NCBI RefSeq assembly: GCF_022410515.1
Contig: NZ_JACSDI010000006.1
Span: 1-64,000 of the forward strand
DNA length: 64,000 nt
Direction: 5' to 3'
From: Shewanella cutis
Lineage (GTDB): Bacteria; Pseudomonadota; Gammaproteobacteria; Enterobacterales; Shewanellaceae
Below the pieces are notes generated by a model, which worked only from the letters and a program-made list of their open reading frames with translations, was not told where the DNA came from and made no database searches. The translations under genes were made by a program, and so were the position numbers. Positions 55,780 to 64,000 of this stretch are shown here, piece after piece (the stretch's first letter is position 1; each line of letters starts with the position of its first letter).

Positions 55780-58668
55780 ATGACCAAGCAAACCCTCACT
55801 CAGTTAGAACAGCACGATTTATTCTTACGTCGCCATATCGGCCCAGATAGCATCCAACAACAAGAAATGTTGAACTACGTTGGTGCTGAGTCTTTGGACG
55901 ATCTGACCGCGCAAATCGTGCCTGAGTCGATCCGTTTAAGCCAAGAGTTGAGCATTGGTGATTCCTGCGGCGAAGCCGAAGGCATTGCTTACATTCGTGG
56001 CTTAGCCAAACAAAACCAAGTCTTCAAAAGCTACATTGGTATGGGTTACTACGGTACCCAAGTGCCTAATGTGATTTTACGTAACGTCTTAGAAAATCCA
56101 GGTTGGTACACGGCTTATACTCCGTATCAACCAGAAATCGCCCAAGGCCGTTTAGAAGCCATTCTAAACTTCCAACAAGTGTCGATGGATTTAACCGGTT
56201 TAGATTTAGCCTCAGCTTCACTGCTGGACGAAGCGACCGCCGCCGCTGAAGCGATGGCGCTGGCGAAGCGTGTATCTAAAGCCAAAAAAGCCAACATCTT
56301 CTTCGTTGCCGATGACGTATTCCCACAAACCTTAGACGTAGTGAAGACTCGCGCTGAGTGTTTTGGTTTTGAAGTGGTGGTAGGCCCAGCCCATGAAGCG
56401 GTAAACCATGAGCTGTTTGGTGCTTTGTTCCAATATTCAAACCGTTTCGGTCAAATCACTGACTTCACTGACTTATTCGCCGAATTACGCGCGAAAAACG
56501 TGATTGTGACTGTCGCTGCCGACATCATGGCATTAGTGTTACTCAAGTCACCGGGTGCCATGGGCGCCGACGTGGTCTTCGGTAGCGCCCAGCGTTTCGG
56601 TGTGCCGATGGGCTTTGGTGGTCCACACGCGGCCTTCTTCGTGGCCCGTGACGAGCACAAACGCTCTATGCCAGGCCGTATCATCGGTGTGTCAAAGGAC
56701 ACTCGTGGTAACCGCGCCCTGCGTATGGCGATGCAAACCCGCGAGCAACATATCCGCCGCGAAAAAGCCAACTCAAACATTTGTACCGCGCAAATTCTGT
56801 TAGCGAACATGGCGTCTTTCTACGCCGTATTCCACGGCCCACAGGGCCTGAAAACTATCGCATCACGCATTAACCGCTTTGCTGATATCTTAGCCGCGGG
56901 CTTACAAGCTAAAGGCGTGAGCTTAGTGAACAACACTTGGTTCGATACCATCAGCATCAAAGGCTTAGACGTTGCAGCAGTCAATGCGCGCGCGCTGGCC
57001 GCTGAAATGAACCTGCGTTTCGATGCTGACGGCATTGTCGGCGTGAGCTTAGATGAAACCACTATTCGCACCGATATCGAAGCGCTGTTCGATGTGATTT
57101 TAGGTGCTGGCCATGGTTTAGACGTTGCCGCATTAGACGCGCAAATCGTGGCGCAAGGTAGTCAATCGATTCCAGCGTCTTTAGTGCGTCAAGATGCCAT
57201 CCTGAGCCACCCAACCTTCAATCGCTACCAAAGCGAAACCGAGATGATGCGTTATATCAAGCGTCTCGAAAGCAAAGACTTAGCACTGAACTATTCAATG
57301 ATTTCATTGGGTTCATGCACCATGAAGTTAAACGCTGCGGTTGAAATGATCCCAGTGAGCTGGCCAGAATTTGCTAACATGCACCCATTCTGCCCACTGG
57401 ATCAAGCCAAGGGTTACACTCAACTGATTGAAGAACTGTCTTCATGGTTAGTGAATGTCACAGGTTACGATGCCGTGTGTATCCAACCTAACTCTGGCGC
57501 ACAGGGTGAATACGCGGGTCTGCTGGCGATTCGTAAATACCACGAGTCTCGTGGGCAGGCCCACAGAAACATCTGCTTAATCCCACAATCTGCCCACGGT
57601 ACTAACCCCGCATCGGCACAATTAGCCGGCATGCAAGTGGTTGTGACTGCCTGTGACAAGCAAGGTAACGTGGATTTAGAAGATCTGAAGGCCAAAGCGG
57701 CCGAAGTGGCAGAAAACCTGTCTTGCATCATGATCACTTACCCATCGACCCACGGTGTGTACGAAGAATCTATCCGCGAAATCTGCAACATTGTGCACCA
57801 GCACGGTGGTCAAGTGTACTTGGACGGCGCCAACATGAACGCCCAAGTTGGCTTAACCTCACCAGGCTTTATCGGTGCCGACGTATCGCACCTTAACCTG
57901 CACAAAACCTTCGCGATTCCACACGGCGGTGGTGGTCCAGGTATGGGCCCAATCGGCGTGAAAGCGCACTTAGCGCCGTTCGTCGCGGGTCACGTGGTGG
58001 TGAAACCAGGCCGCGAAAGCGATAACAACGGTGCAGTATCGGCAGCGCCATACGGCAGTGCTGGCATTCTGCCAATCAGCTGGATGTACATTAAGCTGCT
58101 CGGTTCAAAGGGTCTTAAAAAGTCGACTCAAACCGCGCTGTTAAACGCTAACTACGTGATGAAGAAGCTGTCTGAACACTACCCAGTACTGTTCCGTGGC
58201 CGTAACGATCGCGTCGCACACGAATGTATTATCGACCTGCGCCCCATCAAAGAAGCCTCTGGCGTGACCGAAATGGATATCGCTAAGCGTCTGAACGACT
58301 ACGGTTTCCACGCGCCAACCATGAGCTTCCCTGTAGCGGGCACGCTGATGATTGAGCCAACCGAATCTGAATCTAAGGTTGAACTGGACCGCTTTATCGA
58401 CGCTATGGTGTCAATCCGCGCCGAAATCGCTAAGGTTGAAGCAGGCGAGTGGCCAGCGGACAACAACCCGCTGCACAACGCGCCACACACTATGGCCGAT
58501 ATTATGGACCCAGCATTTGATTCACGCCCATACAGCCGTGAAGTGGCCGTGTTCCCAAGTGCCGCAGTGCGTACTAACAAGTTCTGGCCAACCGTGAATC
58601 GTATTGATGACGTTTACGGCGACCGGAATTTGTTCTGTGCTTGTGTGCCGTTATCAGACTACGAGTAG
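55780..58668 (+). CDS. gcvP: glycine dehydrogenase (decarboxylating), P protein
   Basis: 962 residues, the usual length of the fused P protein. PLP-dependent decarboxylase that passes the aminomethyl group to GcvH; PLP lysine is Lys709 in [17 protein letters not shown]. Other family segments include [34 protein letters not shown] and [17 protein letters not shown]. Strong codon bias suggests high expression. Closes the gcv operon, with a terminator just downstream. Confidence 0.97.
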   Translation: MTKQTLTQLEQHDLFLRRHIGPDSIQQQEMLNYVGAESLDDLTAQIVPESIRLSQELSIGDSCGEAEGIAYIRGLAKQNQVFKSYIGMGYYGTQVPNVILRNVLENPGWYTAYTPYQPEIAQGRLEAILNFQQVSMDLTGLDLASASLLDEATAAAEAMALAKRVSKAKKANIFFVADDVFPQTLDVVKTRAECFGFEVVVGPAHEAVNHELFGALFQYSNRFGQITDFTDLFAELRAKNVIVTVAADIMALVLLKSPGAMGADVVFGSAQRFGVPMGFGGPHAAFFVARDEHKRSMPGRIIGVSKDTRGNRALRMAMQTREQHIRREKANSNICTAQILLANMASFYAVFHGPQGLKTIASRINRFADILAAGLQAKGVSLVNNTWFDTISIKGLDVAAVNARALAAEMNLRFDADGIVGVSLDETTIRTDIEALFDVILGAGHGLDVAALDAQIVAQGSQSIPASLVRQDAILSHPTFNRYQSETEMMRYIKRLESKDLALNYSMISLGSCTMKLNAAVEMIPVSWPEFANMHPFCPLDQAKGYTQLIEELSSWLVNVTGYDAVCIQPNSGAQGEYAGLLAIRKYHESRGQAHRNICLIPQSAHGTNPASAQLAGMQVVVTACDKQGNVDLEDLKAKAAEVAENLSCIMITYPSTHGVYEESIREICNIVHQHGGQVYLDGANMNAQVGLTSPGFIGADVSHLNLHKTFAIPHGGGGPGMGPIGVKAHLAPFVAGHVVVKPGRESDNNGAVSAAPYGSAGILPISWMYIKLLGSKGLKKSTQTALLNANYVMKKLSEHYPVLFRGRNDRVAHECIIDLRPIKEASGVTEMDIAKRLNDYGFHAPTMSFPVAGTLMIEPTESESKVELDRFIDAMVSIRAEIAKVEAGEWPADNNPLHNAPHTMADIMDPAFDSRPYSREVAVFPSAAVRTNKFWPTVNRIDDVYGDRNLFCACVPLSDYE

Positions 58669-58706
58669 GGGCTGAATAGTACGTTATTCAGGTCTAACGT
58701 TTGATG

Positions 58707-58736
58707 AAAGCGAACCCTTAGCGGTTCGCTTTTTTA
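58707..58736 (+). terminator. rho-independent terminator of gcvP
   Basis: AAAGCGAACC / GGTTCGCTTT, 10-bp perfect arms with a 6-nt loop and T run. Confidence 0.85.
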
Positions 58737-58865
58737 TTGCCTGCAATTTGGGGGTTAGTTGTGTTTTTGTTGAAGTAGTTTCTGCTGAGTTGAGTGGTGC
58801 GAAGTTGCATTTGCATGGCTTCTGGCAACTGTACTTCCCAATTGCTTGCCGCAGGCTTTAGCACT

Positions 58866-58945
58866 GTTACACCAGCGACTCGCCGTGGATACTTCCCTGT
58901 AGGCTCTACTAAAACATCCATGTTTTAGAAGGTCACTGGTGCAAC
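58866..58945. repeat. palindromic interspersed repeat beside the Hachiman genes
   Basis: Outer arms GTTACACCAGCGACT and GGTCACTGGTGCAAC pair at 13 of 15 positions; an inner perfect CTAAAACAT/ATGTTTTAG hairpin lies at 58909-58928. The core TCCCTGTAGGCTC (58894-58906) differs by one base from 9362-9374. A 67-codon minus-strand frame over this stretch is judged an artefact. Likely the same REP-like family as near the RAYT. Confidence 0.55.
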
Positions 58946-59007
58946 AATGCAGTATTGGGTGCAACCTTTAAGAAACGAGTAGGATTTGTTACTAATAATT
59001 AATAAAT

Positions 59008-61284
59008 CTACGGTAAATACCAATCTACAAGTTCTCTTACATTTTCGGAGCTATTTATTAAATCTGGCTTGAAAAGAATGTTTTTTTCTGAAATTGATTC
59101 AACATACAATGAAATTTCTTTAATATCTTCAGGTGGAAAACCATAACGTAATAAAAGAGTGTGGACAGTGTCATTAGTCCCATACTTTAATAGTTCTACC
59201 ATTTTTAATGCATTATTATCTTTAGTATGATTATGATAGATGTTAAAAGCCCCAATAAGTACATCTGATAATGAAAAAGAAATTACCGTATCTAAATAGT
59301 CGTAAGTATCGAATACAATAGCATCATAACTCACATCTTTAGATTTTACGCCTTTAAATAGAGAGTATTCATTTTTTAAATTGCTGTCAGGTAATTTGTT
59401 TGCTGGTTGAGAAAATTTTGCATAAATATTCTGGTTTTCATCTCTATTTGAGATTTGATTATACCTGATTCCTACAATCTCTTTAAAACTTCTTCCTTGT
59501 ATTAAATGAAAGAAAATTGTTATTGCAGTATCAAAAACATTTATCTCTCCGAGGTACAATTTTCTTCCTAATGAAATTTCAAATATTTCTCTTAAAAGGT
59601 TTTTGGCTAAAAGTCTATTCTCTTTGTTTCTTTGACCAAATAAATTAGTCCCAAAACCATTTTCGTACACAAGATATAAAATTGATTTCATCAGCTCAAC
59701 AGCTAGTTTTGTTGTTAGTCTATCCACTTTTGATTGAGGAAGGTTTATCTCTTCATTAAATGTTCCTTCAATAATCGAGGATATTAATTCACGTTCATCA
59801 TCTAAGGCAGCTATATCTTTTTCAAGCAGAGATTCTTCAGATAAAGTAAAAGGAGTATTAATTCTAGAAGCTAGTAAAATAGGATTCTTAGTATACACAT
59901 ATCCATAGTCAAATATTGCATCTTTAGAGAGTCGACCACTACGACCAATTAAATTCTTAAATGCTAATGCTTTGTCTTCACCAGAGTCACCTTGTATTCT
60001 CATATTATCTAACCAAACAATATCAAATGGCATATTTATGCCTTGAGCTAATGTACTTGTTGCGAAACAGATTTTTGCATGTCCTTGTCGAATAAACTCT
60101 TCAATTAAAAATCTTACTTCAAGAGGTACAGAACCATGATGAATTACTACTCCTTTTCTTAATAAATTTACTAAGTTGGAACGATGGTTATGATCATTTG
60201 CACCAATAAGCAACTCAACATCTTGAATGATTTTATTTGCAGAGTCATTATTTATCACCTTGAATCTATCGATGTATTTCTGAAATTCATTTACAAAGTC
60301 TCCTCTATAGAGTGAGGCCTTTGAAACAAAAACCATAACTGTATGATTTCCATTAAATGCAAATTTTTCGAATTTTCCATCTAATTGAATACTATTTTTT
60401 ACGAGATGACCTTTATCTTCATATGGTGAAAAATAGTAATCTTTCTTATTGCTATGACCGAATATAAATACTTTTCCTACAGTATTATGCGGATATGCTC
60501 TAGAGTAAGATTGATTCACATCTAGAGAGTGTTTTTTCATTTGCGCTTCAGGATTGTCGACGAAGGGGTGTGCAAAAACAAGTTTTGCATTGGGGTATGT
60601 AGCATGAACCCTTCTAACTATAACATCAAAAATCACTCCTCTTTCTGCTTCTTCAGATATTTGAGCTTCATCGAAAAAGAACAATGCAATATTTAATTTA
60701 TCTTTATGCGAAAAAATATCTCTGGCTCTCTCGGGAGTTAGAACAAAAATTCGTCTTAGATTCCTGCTTGTAAAGACACAATCCACGAACGAACTGATCA
60801 TTACTTTTTTATCCTTCTTAAAGTGATCTTTTAAGTTGGATATATACTCAGCAATAAGAGCTCTCGATGGAACAATAATTACACAATCTTCAGTTTGTTC
60901 AAAAATATAATCCTTCAGAGAGAAGGATTTACCAGCACTTGTAGGTGCGGATATGGAAATATATTGGTTTTTTTCAACAGCTAAACGAACACTGGCCTGA
61001 ACAGGAGTAAGCCATTCACCAAATACTTTTTTATTTTCCCTACCTATGCCTGATAAAACGAATGAATATAGGTTTGATGGGGATATATCTTTATAGAATA
61101 AACCAAGGACAGATAAAATTTTGGCTTCAAATTTATTGAATGTATCGTTGTGAAATAATTTGTAATAAGTTAGTGCTTGTATAACTTTATTGTCTATGGG
61201 GCCATTATTGTGAAGGTTTTCTATTAATTTGCCAATGCTAGATTCTGGAGTCTCATCACTAATTATATTTTTAATTACTAACAT
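59008..61284 (-). CDS. hamB: Hachiman anti-phage system helicase HamB
   Basis: 758 residues from ATG 61284, which overlaps the hamA stop by 7 nt, so translation is coupled. Superfamily 2 helicase: WLTPVQ (Q-type motif, 91-96), P-loop SAPTSAGKS (112-120), Ia region IIVPSRALIAEY, motif II DEAQ (205-208) and motif VI NLIGRSGR (near 455). In Hachiman, HamB is thought to hold HamA inactive on intact DNA and release it upon damage or phage replication. The gene is visibly A+T-rich compared with its neighbours, a sign of horizontal transfer. Confidence 0.85.
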   Translation of the reverse strand: MLVIKNIISDETPESSIGKLIENLHNNGPIDNKVIQALTYYKLFHNDTFNKFEAKILSVLGLFYKDISPSNLYSFVLSGIGRENKKVFGEWLTPVQASVRLAVEKNQYISISAPTSAGKSFSLKDYIFEQTEDCVIIVPSRALIAEYISNLKDHFKKDKKVMISSFVDCVFTSRNLRRIFVLTPERARDIFSHKDKLNIALFFFDEAQISEEAERGVIFDVIVRRVHATYPNAKLVFAHPFVDNPEAQMKKHSLDVNQSYSRAYPHNTVGKVFIFGHSNKKDYYFSPYEDKGHLVKNSIQLDGKFEKFAFNGNHTVMVFVSKASLYRGDFVNEFQKYIDRFKVINNDSANKIIQDVELLIGANDHNHRSNLVNLLRKGVVIHHGSVPLEVRFLIEEFIRQGHAKICFATSTLAQGINMPFDIVWLDNMRIQGDSGEDKALAFKNLIGRSGRLSKDAIFDYGYVYTKNPILLASRINTPFTLSEESLLEKDIAALDDERELISSIIEGTFNEEINLPQSKVDRLTTKLAVELMKSILYLVYENGFGTNLFGQRNKENRLLAKNLLREIFEISLGRKLYLGEINVFDTAITIFFHLIQGRSFKEIVGIRYNQISNRDENQNIYAKFSQPANKLPDSNLKNEYSLFKGVKSKDVSYDAIVFDTYDYLDTVISFSLSDVLIGAFNIYHNHTKDNNALKMVELLKYGTNDTVHTLLLRYGFPPEDIKEISLYVESISEKNILFKPDLINSSENVRELVDWYLP

Positions 61285-61991
61285 ACAATTACTCCGACAA
61301 GGTAAGCGCATTCTACTTTATTCAATAAATCAGATTTTTTAATGCTTTCTAAAGCATTATCCATTATCGACGTGTAATCTTCAGAATTTATTGAAAAAGC
61401 AGCTATAGCACCAAACTTATCATCATCCAGATTATTTATAGATTCTTTTGAAACCAGATTGATTAAATGAACTCGATCTCTAAAGTGTTTGTCTTCATTA
61501 ATGAAACCTTCTGCTTGTGGTATTGCTTTTCCATGCGGGTTTATAGAGCCTGAAAATTTTGCCTCGCCAAAATTTATTAAACTACCTGTACATACAGTAT
61601 GGAAATCAAATCCTTCATTTTGTTTTACTTGCGGTTTCCAAATTTCTGCAATAGGTAATGCTATATGTTTAAAAATAACTGATAGTGATCGAGCAGAACT
61701 GATCGATACCATAATTTCTCCAAATTCAGCACCTAGTTGATGATCATCTGAAAATTTCTTAAATATTTCAACTAAAGCATTAGCCGTATCTCTTGCGGTA
61801 TATGTATAACTCCGTTGAGTTGCTGAATCCAAATTTAGCATCCAAGAAGTGTTTAGTACTGACTCAGTTAATTTTTCCGAGATTTTTTCTAAATCTGTAA
61901 TTTTGACAATACATGCTTTTATGTCGCTTGTGTTGCAATAGTTTTGATGGCTGCAACCCCAATCATTATCAAGTTGATCCAAATTATGCAC
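61278..61991 (-). CDS. hamA: Hachiman anti-phage system effector HamA (DUF1837)
   Basis: 237 residues, GTG start at 61991 with only a weak ribosome binding site; the true start could be slightly internal. DUF1837/HamA-type PD-(D/E)xK nuclease: candidate active site Asp129 (EGFDFHT) with Glu143 and Lys145 (NFGEAKFSG), plus Glu92 in GAEFGE. HamA degrades DNA when released by HamB. The pairing with a SF2 helicase in an overlapping two-gene operon is diagnostic of Hachiman. A+T-rich like hamB. Confidence 0.8.
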   Translation of the reverse strand: MHNLDQLDNDWGCSHQNYCNTSDIKACIVKITDLEKISEKLTESVLNTSWMLNLDSATQRSYTYTARDTANALVEIFKKFSDDHQLGAEFGEIMVSISSARSLSVIFKHIALPIAEIWKPQVKQNEGFDFHTVCTGSLINFGEAKFSGSINPHGKAIPQAEGFINEDKHFRDRVHLINLVSKESINNLDDDKFGAIAAFSINSEDYTSIMDNALESIKKSDLLNKVECAYLVGVIVC

Positions 61992-62069
61992 CTAATTAAT
62001 TATAAAGATGAAATTTAAGTAAAAATTGAGACATTCTTTTTACAAAATAGAGTGAGTCTAGATTAATCC

Positions 62070-62990
62070 TTATTTCCCTACCTCGCTTTTGCTTAGGCAT
62101 CTTTGGGCGACTTGGTAGATGATGGTGTCGACTTGTTGCTGGGTAAGATCTTGGGTTTTCAGTTTCGGGATCGTTCCGACTAATTGTTTGTGGTTGAGGA
62201 TCGGGAACGGGGGTTTTGACTGACTGGTGACATACCAGCCGGGGAATACTAGGGCTGGGGTGGCGGCGACGGGGGAGCCTGTGGCTTTGGTTAACCATTG
62301 GCTGACCCATTGGGCTTGGCGCTGCGCTTGTTCGATTGGTTTGGTTTCTGTCCACGAGGGGAAGTTTAAGCGCCCGTCTTTGTAAAATACTTCATAGCCT
62401 TTCTTACCAGAACTAGGGCCAGAGCCTCCGCCATTGGTTTGGCGTAGGTCTTTATTGCGCTTATGGCGGCCTTTGGTTTCTATCGCGAATACGCCATTTT
62501 TGCCGATAACGAGGTGGTCGATATTAAAGCCGTCGGCTTGCACATCGTGAAACACTTGATAACCCAAGGCTTGAAGGCCGATAAGTTCATTAGCAGTGGC
62601 GATCTCTGCCGTATGCCCGAGGCGTAATTTGGTAAGTTTGGAGAAGAGTTTCCAGGTTTTAAATCCAAAGTAAGAGGCGCCTACTGAACCCATTAGCGCG
62701 TAAGCCCAAGGGAATTTTCCGACAGTGATATAGGCATGGACACTGTTGGCCGCAAATGGAAGGCATACCACCAGTATTCCCAGCATCACACAGCCCATTA
62801 AATCTAGTTGCAGATCATGGATTTGCTTTTGTAAGCCATAGGCTGGAATGCGGGTTAACTGCTCACGATCAACGGGTAGGGTTAGCGTTGCATCGCGGTA
62901 GCGAAGAAACACATGCAACACTCCTGCACCGACAAACAGGCTGGATAGAATAATTACCACGGATAATAGGTTGCTGCCGAAATCTGCCAT
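62070..62990 (-). CDS. membrane NERD-domain (nuclease-related) protein
   Basis: 306 residues. Three predicted membrane segments (about 7-27, 59-77 and 91-110), then the NERD domain (about 128-225: TANELIGLQALGYQVFHDVQADGFNIDHLVIGKNGVFAIETKGRHKRN). The D-x(n)-ExK trio (Asp of NIDHLVIG, Glu and Lys of AIETKG) is the nuclease-like active site. The C-terminal region is helical with a QCP-like QRCLSK. It lies 78 bp upstream of hamA on the same strand. Base composition is like the core genome, so it may be a resident gene. Confidence 0.85.
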   Translation of the reverse strand: MADFGSNLLSVVIILSSLFVGAGVLHVFLRYRDATLTLPVDREQLTRIPAYGLQKQIHDLQLDLMGCVMLGILVVCLPFAANSVHAYITVGKFPWAYALMGSVGASYFGFKTWKLFSKLTKLRLGHTAEIATANELIGLQALGYQVFHDVQADGFNIDHLVIGKNGVFAIETKGRHKRNKDLRQTNGGGSGPSSGKKGYEVFYKDGRLNFPSWTETKPIEQAQRQAQWVSQWLTKATGSPVAATPALVFPGWYVTSQSKPPFPILNHKQLVGTIPKLKTQDLTQQQVDTIIYQVAQRCLSKSEVGK

Positions 62991-63300
62991 TTACATCCTT
63001 GAAATAAAAAGGTTTTCTTTGTTCTACACGCACATATAACGAATGTGCTTGATACCTTGGTGACAGAGGTGGCTTTAAGAGGGGTGAGGCGGATAACTGA
63101 GTTGCTGCTTCATCCCTAAATAGCGTGCTCGATAATCGATGTCGAGTGTGGCTCTGCATTTCCCTAAGTGGCCACACTTTAACCTGCACGATACGGTTTA
63201 ATCAATGCGTTTTATCACAAAAACTTTTTTTAAATAACAACTTGTGAATATTTTGGGAGATGAATTGGTGGGCGTTTTGGGGATATACAGGGCAAATAAA

Positions 63301-63323
63301 AACGGCCAATCGAATTGGCCGTT
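63301..63323 (-). terminator. rho-independent terminator of the DUF3297 gene
   Basis: AACGGCCAAT / ATTGGCCGTT, 10-bp perfect arms with a CGA loop, then TTTTATTT on the minus strand. The rest of 62991-63300 shows no gene. Confidence 0.8.
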
Positions 63324-63349
63324 GTTATTATCCATTAAGCCGTGGGTGC

Positions 63350-63601
63350 TTAACGGTAAAATGCTTCTACTGTGCCTTTGATGGTTAACAGCAGAGGTTG
63401 ACCGCGACGGTCTAAGGATTTGCTTGGTACTTTAACCCAGCCTTCGCTGATGCAGTATTCTTCAACATCGAAACGTTCTTTACCGTTTACGCGAATACCT
63501 ACATCGTGTTCGAAAATCGCGGCCACATGGTGTGGGCTGCGTGGGTTAACCGAAAGACGATCCGGTAATGCGGGTTGTGAAGTTGTGTCAGTCATGGTCA
63601 T
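63350..63601 (-). CDS. DUF3297 family protein
   Basis: 83 residues. N-terminal MTMTDTTSQPALPDRLSVNPRSPHH, then FEHDVGIRVNGKERFDVEEYCISEGWVKVPSKSLDRRG, matching the DUF3297 family of small conserved proteins. No signal peptide; function unknown. The start is either of two ATGs two codons apart. Confidence 0.85.
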   Translation of the reverse strand: MTMTDTTSQPALPDRLSVNPRSPHHVAAIFEHDVGIRVNGKERFDVEEYCISEGWVKVPSKSLDRRGQPLLLTIKGTVEAFYR

Positions 63602-63866
63602 TATCTGTAGTGAACAAAAAGTGCGTTATTGTAGGCAATCCCGCCGCCTTGCTCAAGGACTGTTGTTGTCAGTCTGTGACGCCTAAGCCGCTATCTTGGG
63701 CGAGTGGCACTTAGCGTGAGTTGTTGCATAAGCTTGTATCGTCTTTTGTTCGCACGTCCTGCAAGGTAAACTCTGGCGGCGTTGGCTTAAGGCATCACGC
63801 TTACAACTTGTAGCCGCGCCCCGTTATTTACCCATATTCGACCCAAGGCCCGATAGTTAACTTGCC

Positions 63867-64000
63867 ATGCATGATGATATTAGTATTCCCTTGCCATCAC
63901 TTATCCACCGCATCGGCCGCGAGGCGGCAAAGCGGGCGCAGGCAATGGCGCTAAAGCACGGCTGCGAACTTAAGCGGATTCGCCGCTCCCGCAATTGGAG
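63867..64000 (+). CDS. hypothetical protein, 5' part (window edge)
   Basis: An open frame from ATG 63867 runs to the end of the window (44 codons): MHDDISIPLPSLIHRIGREA, then an Arg/Lys/Ala-rich helix. G+C-rich third positions and the coherent amphipathic composition suggest a real gene, but no ribosome binding site is clear and no family is recognised. From 63602 to 63866 I see no other gene. Confidence 0.4.
   Translation, partial: MHDDISIPLPSLIHRIGREAAKRAQAMALKHGCELKRIRRSRNW

Noticed and set aside
58718..58921. 67-codon frame on the minus strand next to hamB
   Set aside because: It falls on the palindromic repeat and the gcvP terminator region, has no ribosome binding site, and its composition follows the repeat rather than a protein.
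61996..62355. 119-codon frame overlapping the 3' end of the NERD gene
   Set aside because: It lies in another frame of the NERD coding sequence and has a proline/serine/histidine-rich shadow composition.

Overview
The window looks like chromosomal DNA of a Shewanella species, close to the S. oneidensis / MR-4 / MR-7 group. This is inferred from gene content and order recognised from memory (secreted katG, fbpABC-ggt-DyP, argR/mdh, zapA-6S RNA-ygfA, ygfB-ubiH-ubiI-gcvTHP) and from moderate G+C; no database search was possible. Most of the window is core metabolism. Accessory DNA sits at about 1-0.2 kb, 9.1-12 kb, 31.85-32.13 kb and 58.7-62 kb.

Layout. 0-4 kb: the 5' part of a REP-associated (RAYT) transposase, a Fur-type-controlled TonB heme/hemoglobin-like receptor and two small proteins. 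4-9 kb: an exported catalase-peroxidase with an unusual structured leader and a possible 11-codon upstream ORF, a ModF-like double ATPase, and a DUF134/NifX-like pair behind a perfect 30-bp palindrome. 9-12 kb: a complete RAYT, a large structured repeat, and a lone gene flanked by integron attC-like sequence. 12-16 kb: thioredoxin-like protein, a small membrane protein, a cold-shock/Excalibur fusion, a PadR/HAAS pair and a solute-binding protein. 16-20 kb: two tandem alkaline phosphatases behind an array of six PhoB half-sites. 20-29 kb: AraC and LysE, an isochorismatase-fold hydrolase, glnK-amtB behind an NtrC/sigma-54-type promoter, a TPR/transglutaminase-like lipoprotein, aroG and a 58-residue protein. 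29-37 kb: an Atm1-type ABC exporter, a 279-bp MITE, a GltB-like FMN protein, a SixA-like phosphatase, a DUF5610 protein, fpr and a GST. 37-44 kb: Fur-box-led fbpABC iron transport, gamma-glutamyltransferase and a DyP peroxidase. 44-58.7 kb: LysR/oxidoreductase, argR/mdh, folM, ygfA-6S RNA-zapA, ygfB, ubiH-ubiI and the glycine cleavage genes gcvT, gcvH and gcvP. 58.7-64 kb: a palindromic repeat, an A+T-rich two-gene Hachiman anti-phage system (hamA-hamB, overlapping by 7 nt), a membrane NERD-domain protein, a DUF3297 protein and a gene cut by the window end.

Several groups form physiological units: iron (TonB receptor, fbpABC), phosphate (PhoB-box phosphatases), nitrogen (glnK-amtB), peroxide or heme chemistry (katG, DyP, fpr), and one-carbon/ubiquinone metabolism (gcvTHP, folM, ygfA, ubiH, ubiI). 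The best candidates for new biology are the interleaved inverted repeats plus mini-ORF in the katG leader, the orphan cassette with its AAACGCGCAT-type palindromes, the RAYT-linked structured repeats at 9.4 and 58.9 kb, and the possible NERD-Hachiman three-gene unit.
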